In this document: one piece after another, positions 8,340 through 16,328 of the stretch | How the letters are laid out: each line of letters starts with the position of its first letter | Position numbering within the stretch: position 1 is the stretch's first letter | NCBI RefSeq assembly: GCF_008710705.1 | Contig: NZ_VYRZ01000001.1 | Coordinates: 124,001-188,000, forward strand | Direction of reading: 5' to 3' | Source: Microbacterium radiodurans | GTDB taxonomy: Bacteria; Actinomycetota; Actinomycetes; Actinomycetales; Microbacteriaceae | DNA length: 64,000 bases | The notes under the pieces: model-generated | What the model was told of the DNA's origin: nothing | Seen by the model: only the letters and a program-made list of their open reading frames with translations | Databases searched by the model: none | Program-made: the position numbers and the translations under genes

Positions 8340-9140
8340 ATGTCGCAGAACTATGGTGAGCCGACGTCCGGCTCGCAGGCAGGACAGGCAGGATCGACGT
8401 CCGGAACGGCCGAGGCTGCGAAGCACGAGGCAGCCGGTGTGAAGGATGCCGCACAGGCCGAGGCCGGCCACGTCGTCGAGACCGCGAAGCACGAGGCCGC
8501 GACCGTCGCGTCCGAGGCGAAGTCGCAGGCGAAGCAGGTCTACGCGCAGACGAGGCAGGAGCTGACCGATCAGGCCGCCTCGCAGCAGCAGCGCGTCGCG
8601 GAGGGCCTCCGCTCGATCGGCGACGAGCTGAACTCGCTCGCTCGCGGCTCGGAGAACCCCGGGATCGCGACCGACCTGGTCAAGCAGGCGTCGAGCCGTG
8701 TCTCGGGAGCATCGGACTGGCTCGCGCAGCGCGACCCGGGTTCGCTGCTGCACGAAGTGAAGAGCTTCGCGCGCCGCAAGCCCGGCGTCTTCATCGCCGG
8801 CGCGCTCGTCGCGGGCGTCGTCGCCGGTCGCCTCACCCGCGCTCTCACCGAGAACGCGAAGGACGAGCACGCGAGCACGTCCGGCACGAGCACGACGGGC
8901 ACCGGGACCTCGGCAGCGGCGGGCATCCCGGCGGCACCGCCCGCGCCGACGCCGGCACCGGTGGACACACCGCTGTCCGCTCCGGTCGGCTCGCCCGTCA
9001 CGGGGTCGCCCGCGACCCCCGCGGTCACGACCCCGGACATCGTCGCCGAGCCGACCCCGGTCTACGACAGCTCGCGCGGCGGACTGACCTCCGACGAGCC
9101 GTACACCGAGGGGATCGGGGAGACCCGCGATGACCGATAA
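8340..9140 (+). CDS. LEA-like helical protein with one membrane segment
   Basis: 266 residues. The N-terminal ~100 are Ala/Lys/Glu-rich with repeated AKHEAA-type heptads (TAEAAKHEAAGVKDAAQAE, then VETAKHEAATVASEAK), as in LEA-like stress proteins. A membrane segment at about 140-158 (KPGVFIAGALVAGVVAGRL) and a low-complexity Thr/Pro/Ala tail follow. A GAGGAG site precedes the ATG. The gene overlaps the following holin-fold gene by 11 bp, and the three genes form one operon. This trio is common in Actinobacteria, but the exact role, perhaps envelope stability under stress, is not established. Confidence 0.85.
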   Translation: MSQNYGEPTSGSQAGQAGSTSGTAEAAKHEAAGVKDAAQAEAGHVVETAKHEAATVASEAKSQAKQVYAQTRQELTDQAASQQQRVAEGLRSIGDELNSLARGSENPGIATDLVKQASSRVSGASDWLAQRDPGSLLHEVKSFARRKPGVFIAGALVAGVVAGRLTRALTENAKDEHASTSGTSTTGTGTSAAAGIPAAPPAPTPAPVDTPLSAPVGSPVTGSPATPAVTTPDIVAEPTPVYDSSRGGLTSDEPYTEGIGETRDDR

Positions 9141-9546
9141 CCCCACCCCGTCCGAGCAGCAGGCGGCCAACACCTCGCTCGGCGACCTGCTGGGCGAGGT
9201 GACGCGAGACCTGTCGGAGCTGATGCGCCAGGAGATCAACCTGGCCAAGGCCGAGCTGAAGGAGTCCGGCACGCGTGCCGGGAAGGGCGCCGGGATGCTG
9301 GGGGCCGCCGGCTACGCGGCGCTCATGGCGATCTTCTTCCTCTCCATCGCACTCTGGTGGGCTCTCGGACACCTGGTCGGCAACGCCTGGTCGGGCGTCA
9401 TCGTCGCCGTCATCTGGGGCGTGATCGCCGGCGTGCTGTTCGCCCTCGGCCGCAGCCAGCTCAAAAAGGTTCAGGGAGCCCCGCGCACCGCGGAGACCTT
9501 GGGGAAGATCCCCGACGCACTGAAGAGAAATGAGGAGAACCGATGA
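9130..9546 (+). CDS. Phage_holin_3_6-family membrane protein
   Basis: 138 residues. An amphipathic N-terminal region (LGDLLGEVTRDLSELMRQEI, then LAKAELKESGTRAGKGAGML) is followed by two transmembrane helices separated by a short turn. This is the standard form of the actinobacterial holin superfamily 3.6 / YqjE-like group. Despite the name it belongs to housekeeping envelope operons; no phage genes are nearby. It overlaps the upstream gene by 11 bp and the downstream DUF3618 gene by ATGA (9543-9546). The molecular role is unknown. Confidence 0.88.
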   Translation: MTDNPTPSEQQAANTSLGDLLGEVTRDLSELMRQEINLAKAELKESGTRAGKGAGMLGAAGYAALMAIFFLSIALWWALGHLVGNAWSGVIVAVIWGVIAGVLFALGRSQLKKVQGAPRTAETLGKIPDALKRNEENR

Positions 9547-10118
9547 CCGATTCACCGGAGGCGATCCGCGCAGACATCGAGCGCAAGCGCCGCGAGCTCA
9601 GCCAGGACACCGACGCCCTCGTCGACAAGGTGACACCCTCGAAGATCATGCACCGGCAGACCGGCAAGCTGAAGGGCGCCCTCGGCTCCGTCCGCGACCG
9701 CGTCATGGGCGCCGCCGACGATGCCGGCTCGTCGATCCACGACGCCGGCTCATCCGTGGCCGACTCGGTCTCGGGCGCCGCGCACAAGGCGCACGCCAAA
9801 GCCGAGGGCAACCCGCTCGCGGTCGGACTGATGGCGTTCGCGGGCGGGCTCCTCGTCGCCTCGCTCATCCCCGCATCCGAGAAGGAGAAGGGCCTCGCCG
9901 CCGACGTGAAGGAGCAGGCGCAGCCCCTCGTCGAGGAAGCCAAGAGCGTCGCTCAGCAGGTCGGCTCCGACCTCAAGCAGCCGGTGCAGGATGCCGCGGC
10001 GGCCGTGAAGGACACGGCATCCGACGCTGTCTCCCACGTCCGAAGCGACGCGCAGGACGGCGTCGACTCGGTCAAGGACCGCGCCCAGGAGGCGCGCGAC
10101 AACGTCAGCGGCAGCTGA
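9543..10118 (+). CDS. DUF3618 domain protein
   Basis: 191 residues. It begins with the DUF3618 signature SPEAIRADIERKRRELSQD and VDKVTPSKIM. A linker, a membrane helix (about residues 93-110, LAVGLMAFAGGLLVASLIPA) and a long Ala/Asp/Lys-rich amphipathic tail with LEA-like repeats (VKDTASDAVSHVRSDAQD) follow. It is last in the coupled trio with the holin-fold and LEA-like proteins. The family is common in Actinobacteria next to holin-fold genes; function is undefined. The start overlaps the previous stop. Confidence 0.88.
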   Translation: MTDSPEAIRADIERKRRELSQDTDALVDKVTPSKIMHRQTGKLKGALGSVRDRVMGAADDAGSSIHDAGSSVADSVSGAAHKAHAKAEGNPLAVGLMAFAGGLLVASLIPASEKEKGLAADVKEQAQPLVEEAKSVAQQVGSDLKQPVQDAAAAVKDTASDAVSHVRSDAQDGVDSVKDRAQEARDNVSGS

Positions 10119-10139
10119 CCCGTCGCGCTCACCCCACAC

Positions 10140-10204
10140 GAGACAGCATCCGCGCACCGAGAAAGCAGCTGCCAGCAGCAGTCTCGGTGCGCGGGTGCTG
10201 TCTC
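10140..10204. repeat. Long intergenic stem-loop E2 (family 1)
   Basis: Two 23-bp arms (10140-10162 and 10182-10204) pair with a single A/G difference around a 19-nt loop. The arms begin GAGACAGCA and end TGCTGTCTC, with CCGAGA/TCTCGG inside. Related elements occur at 22858-22928 and 39787-39857, and part of the right end recurs near 51714. It lies between the DUF3618 and yihY genes. Confidence 0.8.
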
Positions 10205-10241
10205 GGCGCCCGCACCTCTCGCACGACCCCCCAGGAGCGAC

Positions 10242-11327
10242 ATGAACAATCAGAGAACCACGGGCCACGACCCCGACCACCCGGCCAAGCCCGACTCGCT
10301 CAGCGACGTCGAGAAGCCGTCCTGGAAGCACGTGCTCAAGCGCACCATCCGCGAGTTCAGCCGCGACCAGAGCCCCGACCTCGCCGCCGGACTCACCTAT
10401 TACGCGGTCCTCTCCGCCTTCCCCGGCATGCTCGCGGTCTTCTCGCTGCTCGGCGTGCTCGGTCAGGGCCAGCAGGCCGCAGACGCGGTCCTCGACATCG
10501 TCCGACAGGTCGCACCCGGTGAGACCGCGCAGACGCTGCAGGGTCCGATCGAAGAGCTCGCGAACTCCCCCGCCGCCGGCTTCGCCCTGGTCTCGGGAAT
10601 CGTGCTGGCGCTGTGGTCGGCGTCGGGCTACGTCGGCGCCTTCAGCCGGGCGATGAATCGCATCTGGGAGATCGACGAGGGCCGGCCGTTCCTCAAGCTC
10701 AAGCCGCAGCAGCTCGGCGTCACCCTGCTCGCCGTCGTCCTGATCGTCATCGCGCTGGTGCTGCTCGTCGTCTCCGGCCCCGTCGCCGAGGCGATCGGGT
10801 CCGCCATCGGACTGGGCGAGGTCGCCGTCCTCGTGTGGCAGATCGCGAAGTGGCCGGTGCTGGCGTTCGTCATCGTGCTGCTCGTCGCCGTCCTGTACTA
10901 CTTCGGGCCCAACGCCAAGCAGCCGAAATTCCGCTGGATCAGCTCGGGCGCGGTCATCGCGATCGTCATCCTCGGCCTCGCCACGGCCGGATTCGGCATC
11001 TACGTCGCGAACTTCTCGAACTACGAGCGCACGTACGGGTCGTTCGCCGGGGTCATCATCTTCCTGCTGTGGCTCTGGATCACGAACCTGGCGCTGCTGT
11101 TCGGCGCCGAGTTCGACGCCGAGCTCGAGCGCGGCCGCGAACTGCAGGCCGGGATGCCGGCGGAGGACACGATCCAGCTGCCGCCGCGCGACACCAAGCG
11201 CATCCGCAAGACGCGCAAGCAGGAGGCCGAGGAGCGCGCCGAGGCCCGCCGCCTCCGCCAGAGCGGCGGTACCGACGACGGCGACGGCGACGGCGGAACC
11301 GGCAAGCCCCGCCGCCCGTCACGGTAG
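10242..11327 (+). CDS. YihY/BrkB-family membrane protein
   Basis: 361-residue inner-membrane protein of the YihY family, once misnamed ribonuclease BN. A cytoplasmic N-terminus, the conserved LAAGLTYYAVLSAFPGMLAV block, a LWSASGYVGAFSRAMNRIW motif and six hydrophobic helices are visible. The segment SFAGVIIFLLWLWITNLALL is followed by GAEFDAELERGRE, both classic for the family. The C-terminal ~70 residues form a basic then acidic tail. The start has AGGAG. The 3' end overlaps the convergent 11319 gene by 9 bp. Substrate unknown. Confidence 0.92.
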   Translation: MNNQRTTGHDPDHPAKPDSLSDVEKPSWKHVLKRTIREFSRDQSPDLAAGLTYYAVLSAFPGMLAVFSLLGVLGQGQQAADAVLDIVRQVAPGETAQTLQGPIEELANSPAAGFALVSGIVLALWSASGYVGAFSRAMNRIWEIDEGRPFLKLKPQQLGVTLLAVVLIVIALVLLVVSGPVAEAIGSAIGLGEVAVLVWQIAKWPVLAFVIVLLVAVLYYFGPNAKQPKFRWISSGAVIAIVILGLATAGFGIYVANFSNYERTYGSFAGVIIFLLWLWITNLALLFGAEFDAELERGRELQAGMPAEDTIQLPPRDTKRIRKTRKQEAEERAEARRLRQSGGTDDGDGDGGTGKPRRPSR

Positions 11328-11789
11328 GAGCGCGATGCGGTCGTCGAGGTAGGCGGCCAGCGGCATCCGGGCACCCGCAGCGAAGGCGACGGTCACGACA
11401 CCGTCGTCGAGGGACAGCGGCCCCGACGAGCCGCCGGCCGCCACCGCGTCGAGATCGACGGGCGACCAGTCCAGGTGGACGGCCTCACCCTCGGCGAATC
11501 CGCCGCGCACGGCGGCCGCGGCGCGCTCCGAGCGTGCCCGCTGCGACTCGGCGGTGTAGCCGCGGATCGCCTCGGCCCGCGCCCGCAGGATCTCGCCGGT
11601 CGCATACACCTCGTCGTCGCCGATCAGCAGCACCCCCAGGTGCCAGGCCTCGCCCACCGGCACGATGCGCAGCGCCCGACCGAAGCCCAGGATGCGGCGT
11701 CCCTCCTGCCGCACGCCGAGCCGCACCCGCGGGACGCCGCCCAGCCCGGCGCGTGCGGCGGCGATGACATCGCGCGGTGAAGGCTGCAT
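11319..11789 (-). CDS. Conserved hypothetical protein
   Basis: 156-residue soluble protein with no recognised domain. It contains RVRLGVRQEGRRILGFGRAL, LGVLLIGDDEVYATGEIL and ESQRARSERAAAAVRGGF, and looks alpha/beta. The ATG at 11789 is preceded exactly six bases upstream by TACGAT, a leaderless-type -10 box. The 3' end overlaps yihY by 9 bp on the opposite strand. A longer reading of the frame to 12689 would cover the lipase gene and is rejected. Confidence 0.8.
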   Translation of the reverse strand: MQPSPRDVIAAARAGLGGVPRVRLGVRQEGRRILGFGRALRIVPVGEAWHLGVLLIGDDEVYATGEILRARAEAIRGYTAESQRARSERAAAAVRGGFAEGEAVHLDWSPVDLDAVAAGGSSGPLSLDDGVVTVAFAAGARMPLAAYLDDRIALLP

Positions 11790-11827
11790 CCTCCGATCGT
11801 ATTGACGTGGGCCGCGGACCGCCTCGA

Positions 11828-13036
11828 TCAGTCCAGGATGCCGTCGAGCCAGAGCTCGAGCGCAGGAAGAGCCGCGTAGGCGATGGTCGAATGGGTGGCC
11901 CATCCGACGGTGTGATACGTCACATCGATGCCGAGCGCGCGCTCGTGCGCGACGAATGCCTCGGTCGCGGCGGGGAGGATGAGCTGGTCGTCGAGACCCT
12001 GCGCGATGAACAACGGGGCGTCGAACGCCCGAGACCCCGCGGAGTTCTCGGACAGCAGCTGCTGCCAGGGAGAGGTCGTCGTCGGATCGACGGAGGTGAA
12101 GTCGCCCACGAGCGGCTCGCCGATGCGGTGGAGCTCGCCGAGATCGCTCAGGAGGCACAGCGCGTTCATCTCCGGCACGATGCCCTGCGCGGCCGGGGTC
12201 AGAACGTCGGCGAGGTCGGCGCCGGGAACGTCCCCTCCGTAGGTCTCGGCGAACGCCGTGAACGCGTACGACCCGATGGTGACGCCGGAGATGTCGTCGA
12301 GATGATCGCTCATGAGCGTCGTCAGATCCGCGGCGGGGGCTGCGACCGCCACGGCGCGGACATCCAGCCCGGGCGCATAGTCGCGCGCCTCCTCCGCGGC
12401 GAACAGCGCTGCCTGCCCGCCCTGCGAGTGCCCCCAGACGACGACGTCCGTTCCCGCGTGGGCGTCCGGGATCGCTGCGGCGGCGAGCACCGCGTCGAGC
12501 ACGTTCCTCCCCTCGGTCCCCCCGACAAGGTAGGAGTCGGGACCGGCGACCCCCATCCCCGCATAGTCCGTCGCGACGACCGTGTAGCCGCGGTCGAGGA
12601 ACATCCGCATCCCCTCGATCCCGATGAACGGATCGAAGCCGTACGAGGGGGCGCACTCGCGTGCGGCTCCCGTCGTCGGATGCGCCCACGCGAGCACGGT
12701 GCGCGGCCCGTCGGGCGGCGGGATCGCCGGCGACACGACGATGCCCGAGACCGCGACGGGATCGCCCGCCGCCGTCGTGGACCGATAGAGGATGCGCCAG
12801 GCACGCGTGATGAACGGCACCCCGCTCAGCGCCTCGGCGGCGATGAGACTGCCGGGCTCACCCGCCGCCGCGTCGACCGGTTGGGCGTAGAACGCATCGA
12901 TCCCCTCCCGCTCGGCGGCGTCGCCGACGAGGCGCGCCCCCTCACCGAGGACGAGCACGAAGACGAGGACGGCGACGGTCGCGGCGACGACGTGCCACGC
13001 GCGCGGACCGCGCGACCGGTTCCGTCGCCGCCGCAT
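11828..13036 (-). CDS. Secreted or membrane-anchored lipase (LIP family)
   Basis: 402-residue alpha/beta hydrolase of the secretory lipase family. A basic N-terminus and hydrophobic helix (HVVAATVAVLVFVLVLGEGA, about residues 15-35) act as signal or anchor. The domain shows VLAWAHPTTGAARECAPS, the nucleophile elbow GHSQGG, and a late GLDDQLILPAATEAF with Asp, then a His in GWATHSTIAYAAL, giving a plausible triad. It is likely an extracytoplasmic ester or lipid hydrolase. Its ATG shares one base with the stop of the upstream coiled-coil gene. Exact substrate unknown. Confidence 0.88.
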   Translation of the reverse strand: MRRRRNRSRGPRAWHVVAATVAVLVFVLVLGEGARLVGDAAEREGIDAFYAQPVDAAAGEPGSLIAAEALSGVPFITRAWRILYRSTTAAGDPVAVSGIVVSPAIPPPDGPRTVLAWAHPTTGAARECAPSYGFDPFIGIEGMRMFLDRGYTVVATDYAGMGVAGPDSYLVGGTEGRNVLDAVLAAAAIPDAHAGTDVVVWGHSQGGQAALFAAEEARDYAPGLDVRAVAVAAPAADLTTLMSDHLDDISGVTIGSYAFTAFAETYGGDVPGADLADVLTPAAQGIVPEMNALCLLSDLGELHRIGEPLVGDFTSVDPTTTSPWQQLLSENSAGSRAFDAPLFIAQGLDDQLILPAATEAFVAHERALGIDVTYHTVGWATHSTIAYAALPALELWLDGILD

Positions 13037-13875
13037 CAGTCCTCGCCGCCCTTCGCGGCGCGATCGGCGGCACGGCGCGCCTCCCGCGCGGTGTCGCGAG
13101 CGATGGAGAGCGCCGTCTCGAGCTCGTCAGCCGCAGCATCCGCGTCGTCGGCATCGGCCGACACGCGAGCGAGATCGCGACGCAGGTCCTCGACGCGTTC
13201 GCTGAGGAGGTCGGCTCGCTCCCGGGCCCTCCGGCTGCGCTCCTGCAGGCGGTCGCGCTCGCGCTCGGCCTCCGCGGCGTGCTTCTCGGCCTCCCGTCGG
13301 CGACGCTCGGCTTCGCGCTTCGCCCGCCGCTCGGCGAGGTCGTCGCGGGTCGCGCGCGGGGGTGTTCCGCCGCCGCCCGGTACCGAGCCGGCCATCCGTT
13401 CGGCCAGCGCGTCGGCGTCGATGTCGCCGGGGTCCAGCGGGCGCACCAGCCGACCGCTCGCGACCGCTCCCGCCGCGAGCGGGTCCACGATCGCGGCGTT
13501 CAGCGTCCGCTCGACCTCGTCCCGGGCAGCGGCCGACAAGGTCACGCCGGCGTCACCGGCGAGCTCCACCGCACGGCCGGCGAGCGCGGCCACCAGCGCG
13601 CGCCGCTGCCGCCCCAGACGGGCGAGCTCCGCCGCATCCAGGTCCTCCTGCGCCTCGCGGAGAGCGGCGGAGAGATCGAGCGCCTCGCGGAACGTGTCGT
13701 CGTGGCTGAGCAGGTTGATGGTCCAGGCGGCGACCGTCGGTTTGCGCAGCGAACGGATGCCGCGGCCGAGACCGGCGTCGGCGGCATCAGCCCGCGCGTT
13801 GCGCGCCGCGGTGAAATCGGCCGGCGGCAGGCGGAGCAGCTCCGCGGCGACGGCATCGAGACCCCCGGTGCTCAT
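13036..13875 (-). CDS. Conserved coiled-coil protein
   Basis: 279 residues. The N-terminal ~150 form a conserved actinobacterial domain (AAELLRLPPADFTAARNARA, then KPTVAAWTINLLS). A very long charged coiled coil follows (ERRAKREAERRRREAEKHAA and RERADLLSERVEDLRRDLAR), ending AADRAAKGGED. There is no signal or membrane segment. It may be a structural or DNA-associated protein, but no function is established. It is coupled to the downstream lipase gene through TGATG at 13036. Confidence 0.8.
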   Translation of the reverse strand: MSTGGLDAVAAELLRLPPADFTAARNARADAADAGLGRGIRSLRKPTVAAWTINLLSHDDTFREALDLSAALREAQEDLDAAELARLGRQRRALVAALAGRAVELAGDAGVTLSAAARDEVERTLNAAIVDPLAAGAVASGRLVRPLDPGDIDADALAERMAGSVPGGGGTPPRATRDDLAERRAKREAERRRREAEKHAAEAERERDRLQERSRRARERADLLSERVEDLRRDLARVSADADDADAAADELETALSIARDTAREARRAADRAAKGGED

Positions 13876-13902
13876 CAGTGCCCCACCCGATCGGACCGCC
13901 GC

Positions 13903-14037
13903 TCAGCGGCGTCCGCGTCGGGGCATCAGCTCGCCGTCGACGACGTCGAAAGCGGGGATCTGCGCGAAGAGCTCCGCGTGCTCCGGCCCCGGGCTCGACG
14001 GGGTCGGATCGTCTTCGGGTCGCGGATCGGCAGTCAT
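13903..14037 (-). CDS. Small hypothetical protein, 44 residues
   Basis: Short frame from ATG 14037, 27 bp upstream of the coiled-coil gene and co-directional with it. The product ends FDVVDGELMPRRGRR and contains HAELFAQIPAFDVV. No strong ribosome site is seen. A palindrome (14052-14066) lies just upstream in the divergent promoter gap. Size, position and amino-acid mix suit a small real gene, but without homology this remains tentative. Confidence 0.4.
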   Translation of the reverse strand: MTADPRPEDDPTPSSPGPEHAELFAQIPAFDVVDGELMPRRGRR

Positions 14038-14051
14038 GACCCACCCACTCT

Positions 14052-14066
14052 CACTCCCAGGGAGTG
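14052..14066. promoter_or_regulatory. Palindrome in divergent promoter gap
   Basis: Perfect odd palindrome CACTCCC-A-GGGAGTG between the 44-residue frame and the DUF7882 gene. A TTGACA at about 14081 lies beside it. This is a candidate operator; the cognate factor is unknown. Confidence 0.4.
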
Positions 14067-14127
14067 GATGGTCGACCCCTTGACAACTCGCCGTGCCACG
14101 ATCGCGGGCCGCCGCTAGGGTGGTCGC

Positions 14128-14475
14128 GTGGGAACGATCTACTACGGAGACGGCGCGTCGCCGATCCACATCGAAGACCGGACGCTGGCGCACCTGAAGG
14201 TCGTCATCGCGACCAAGCTCCGCCGTGGCGAGAGCTTCACCCTGTCGTGGCGGCACCCCGACGGCGAGCCGCACGGGCGCAGCACGATCTGGCTGCACCC
14301 GTCGATCCCGCTCCGCTTCGTCTTCGACGACCCGGAGCCCACGACCCTCAGCCGCGAATGGGTCGAAGAGCTCGCGAGCTCGGCCAACTCCTCGGGCGGG
14401 ATCATGGTCGTCGCCGAGCACACGGACCCCAATCGTGAACCTGTCGCGGATCCGGACGCACCCGTCGAGAGCTGA
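14128..14475 (+). CDS. DUF7882-family protein (copy 1)
   Basis: 115-residue protein of a small Microbacteriaceae family, in older annotation often mislabelled ATP-dependent DNA ligase. It shows the family pattern: GTIYYGDG, then IEDRTLAHLKVVIATKLRRG, a STIWLHPSIPLRFVF strand and SREWVEELASSANSSGG. The GTG start at 14128 is preceded by TAGGGT exactly six bases upstream, so a leaderless mRNA is likely. It runs head-on into a paralog at 14479-14796, leaving only 3 bp between the stops. Function unknown. Confidence 0.85.
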   Translation: MGTIYYGDGASPIHIEDRTLAHLKVVIATKLRRGESFTLSWRHPDGEPHGRSTIWLHPSIPLRFVFDDPEPTTLSREWVEELASSANSSGGIMVVAEHTDPNREPVADPDAPVES

Positions 14476-14478
14476 GGC

Positions 14479-14796
14479 TCAGCCGACCTCGGGTGCGCCG
14501 TCGTCGGTGGGCTCGGGAAGCAGGGAGAGTCCGTTCGGGCCGCTCGCGCCCTGCATCAGCTCCTCCACCCAGTGGCGGTTGATGCGGGGCTGACGGCTGC
14601 CCGAGAAGTGGAACTGGAGCGGCACCGAGGGGTGGATCCAGTAGCTGCGACGCTCGCCGCCGCGCGGCAGATCGATGTCGAACATGAACGGTTCGGACCG
14701 GCGCAGCTTGTTCATGATGACGATGCGCAGGTGCGCGAGCGTCCTGTCGTCGATCTCGACCGAATTGCCGAGCGTGTCGTAGATGAAGCGGCCCAC
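14479..14796 (-). CDS. DUF7882-family protein (copy 2)
   Basis: 105-residue paralog of the preceding gene. It shows GRFIYDTLGNSVEIDDRTL, then AHLRIVIMNKLRRSEPFM, SYWIHPSVPLQFHFSGS and INRHWVEELMQGASGPNG. The GTG at 14796 has TAGGCT six bases upstream, the same leaderless layout as its convergent partner. The two proteins share roughly half of their core positions, so the pair is old. Head-to-head 3' ends could give overlapping antisense transcripts. No biochemical role is known to me. Confidence 0.83.
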   Translation of the reverse strand: MGRFIYDTLGNSVEIDDRTLAHLRIVIMNKLRRSEPFMFDIDLPRGGERRSYWIHPSVPLQFHFSGSRQPRINRHWVEELMQGASGPNGLSLLPEPTDDGAPEVG

Positions 14797-14805
14797 GGTG
14801 CGAGC

Positions 14806-15051
14806 CTAGCGCCCTCGGGTGCTCGCACCAGCCTCGAGCATCTCGGCCGCACCCTCTTCGACCCCCACGGGGACGACGAGAGGACGACTGGCGCTGAACG
14901 CCTCCCACTCGCGGAGCACGACGCGCTCCACTTCCGTGACGGTGGTGTCCGGGTGCGCGGCGGCGAGACGGGAGACGACGCCGGCGAACGTCGTCACGCT
15001 CTGGCCGTCGACGGTGAAGCGGTCCTCGAGGGGAGTGACCGAACTGCACAT
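14806..15051 (-). CDS. Small protein, three-helix bundle dimerization-type
   Basis: 81 residues, helical, with FAGVVSRLAAAHPDTTVTEV, ERVVLREWEAFSASRPLVV and PVGVEEGAAEML. This is the pattern of the short actinobacterial three-helix bundle dimerization domain proteins. The ATG at 15051 has CACCAT six bases upstream (weak leaderless match) and no clear ribosome site. It is co-directional with the neighbouring DUF7882 gene, 9 bp upstream of that gene's start. Family assignment is tentative. Confidence 0.65.
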   Translation of the reverse strand: MCSSVTPLEDRFTVDGQSVTTFAGVVSRLAAAHPDTTVTEVERVVLREWEAFSASRPLVVPVGVEEGAAEMLEAGASTRGR

Positions 15052-15146
15052 GTCGCCATGGTGTCACGCCGTCGCCGGCACGACGAATGTCAATCTGCGG
15101 GCTTTCTCGGTAGCCGAGATACTCCGGCTCCGTGCCGTGGCCGGTC

Positions 15147-15701
15147 TCAGACGCGGTCGGCCCGAGCCTGCTCCGCACGCGGGTCCGGAGCGTGGGCGTC
15201 CACCTCGTCGACGGCCTGCTGCAGGCGGCCGAGGCAGGCGATCACGGCGCGGGACTCGTCGGCGCTCATGCCCTCGACGGCGGCCAGCATGCGCTTGTGC
15301 ATCTGACCGAGCGTGTCGCGCACCTCGTGGTCGGACTGCGTCGTGGCGACGACGTGGACGCTGCGTCGGTCGGAGGGATGCGGCTGGCGCACGACATGGC
15401 CGGACTTCTGAAGCCGGTCGATGAGGGCCGTCGTCGAGGCGGTCGAGATCCCGAGGTAGCGCGAGAGCTCGGTGGGCCCCACGAGACGTCCCTCGCCGTG
15501 CGCCTTGATCAGGTAGCGCAGGACGAGCAGCTCGTTCTCACCCATCGACATCGAGTCGCGCGTGCGGCGGCGCATCGCCGCTTCCGCAGCCCGGTACAGG
15601 CGGAAAGCCTGCAGAACGGCGATCCCGCGCTCGCGTGGCGTCTCGTCCCCATCCAGCTCCGAGGGGTACCAGTAATGCGAAGCCGTCGGGTTGTCGTCCA
15701 C
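15147..15701 (-). CDS. MarR-family transcriptional regulator
   Basis: 184 residues. A MarR winged helix-turn-helix is seen in ENELLVLRYLIKAHGEGRLV, GPTELSRYLGISTASTTALI and DRLQKSGHVVRQPHPSDRRS, the last carrying the wing DRRS motif. An extended N-terminus and a C-terminal dimerisation helix flank it. The GTG at 15701 has TAGGAT exactly six bases upstream, supporting a leaderless start. Targets are not evident; the divergent DUF4395 gene at 15824 is a candidate. Confidence 0.9.
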   Translation of the reverse strand: MDDNPTASHYWYPSELDGDETPRERGIAVLQAFRLYRAAEAAMRRRTRDSMSMGENELLVLRYLIKAHGEGRLVGPTELSRYLGISTASTTALIDRLQKSGHVVRQPHPSDRRSVHVVATTQSDHEVRDTLGQMHKRMLAAVEGMSADESRAVIACLGRLQQAVDEVDAHAPDPRAEQARADRV

Positions 15702-15823
15702 CTCCGCATCCTAGAACGACACGTCGGCGCCACGCAGGCGGCACGCTGACCGTTGACTCCGCGACCGTTTCATGGTGTGACGCCGACCGCGCACCCCTCG
15801 GGCCCGCGGATTACCGTGTCGAC

Positions 15824-16324
15824 ATGAACTCTCAGCACGGCGCAGCGCCGCCCGGAATCGATCCGCGCGGGCCCCGTTTCGCCGCCGGGATCACGGCGGT
15901 GCTGCTGCTCGCCGGCACCTTCCTCGCTCTCGTCGGCTCCGCCGCCCGACCGGGCACGACACTCGGCGAGCGCGTGGCCGACCCCGCCTTCGTGCTGCTC
16001 GTCGCCATCGATCTCCTCTTCGTCTGGGGGTTCGCCGCGCCGGCGAGCGCCCCCTGGGGCGCCGTCTTCCGTGCGCTCGTGCGCCCGCGCCTCGCGGCTC
16101 CGTCGGAGTGGGAGGATCCGCGTCCGCCGCGGTTCGCCCAGGTCGTGGGATTCGTCGTCGTCGGCGTCGGAATCGTGCTCCACCTCGCGGGCGTTCCCTA
16201 CGCCCTGCCGATCGCCGCGGCGGCGGCCTTCGTCGCGGCATTCCTGAACGCCGTCTTCGCGTTCTGCCTCGGGTGCCGGCTCTACCTGCTGCTCACCCGC
16301 GCCGGGATCATCCGCACCGCCTGA
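15824..16324 (+). CDS. DUF4395 membrane protein
   Basis: 166 residues with four hydrophobic helices. The conserved IDPRGPRFAAGITAVLLL, WEDPRPPRFAQVVGFVV and a FCLGCRLYLLL C-terminal motif identify DUF4395. The Cys pair in FCLGC is typical; members often sit near thioredoxin-like or rhodanese genes, none of which is seen here. The ATG at 15824 follows TACCGT by six bases. Earlier in-frame codons would overlap the divergent MarR promoter. Confidence 0.85.
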   Translation: MNSQHGAAPPGIDPRGPRFAAGITAVLLLAGTFLALVGSAARPGTTLGERVADPAFVLLVAIDLLFVWGFAAPASAPWGAVFRALVRPRLAAPSEWEDPRPPRFAQVVGFVVVGVGIVLHLAGVPYALPIAAAAAFVAAFLNAVFAFCLGCRLYLLLTRAGIIRTA

Positions 16325-16328
16325 GGCA

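Noticed and set aside
9130..9546. Holin-fold gene as evidence of a prophage
   Set aside because: No other phage genes are nearby; this family occurs in housekeeping actinobacterial operons.
10140..10204. Stem-loop E2 as a tRNA or riboswitch
   Set aside because: It is a simple two-arm hairpin without tRNA loops or aptamer-like junctions.
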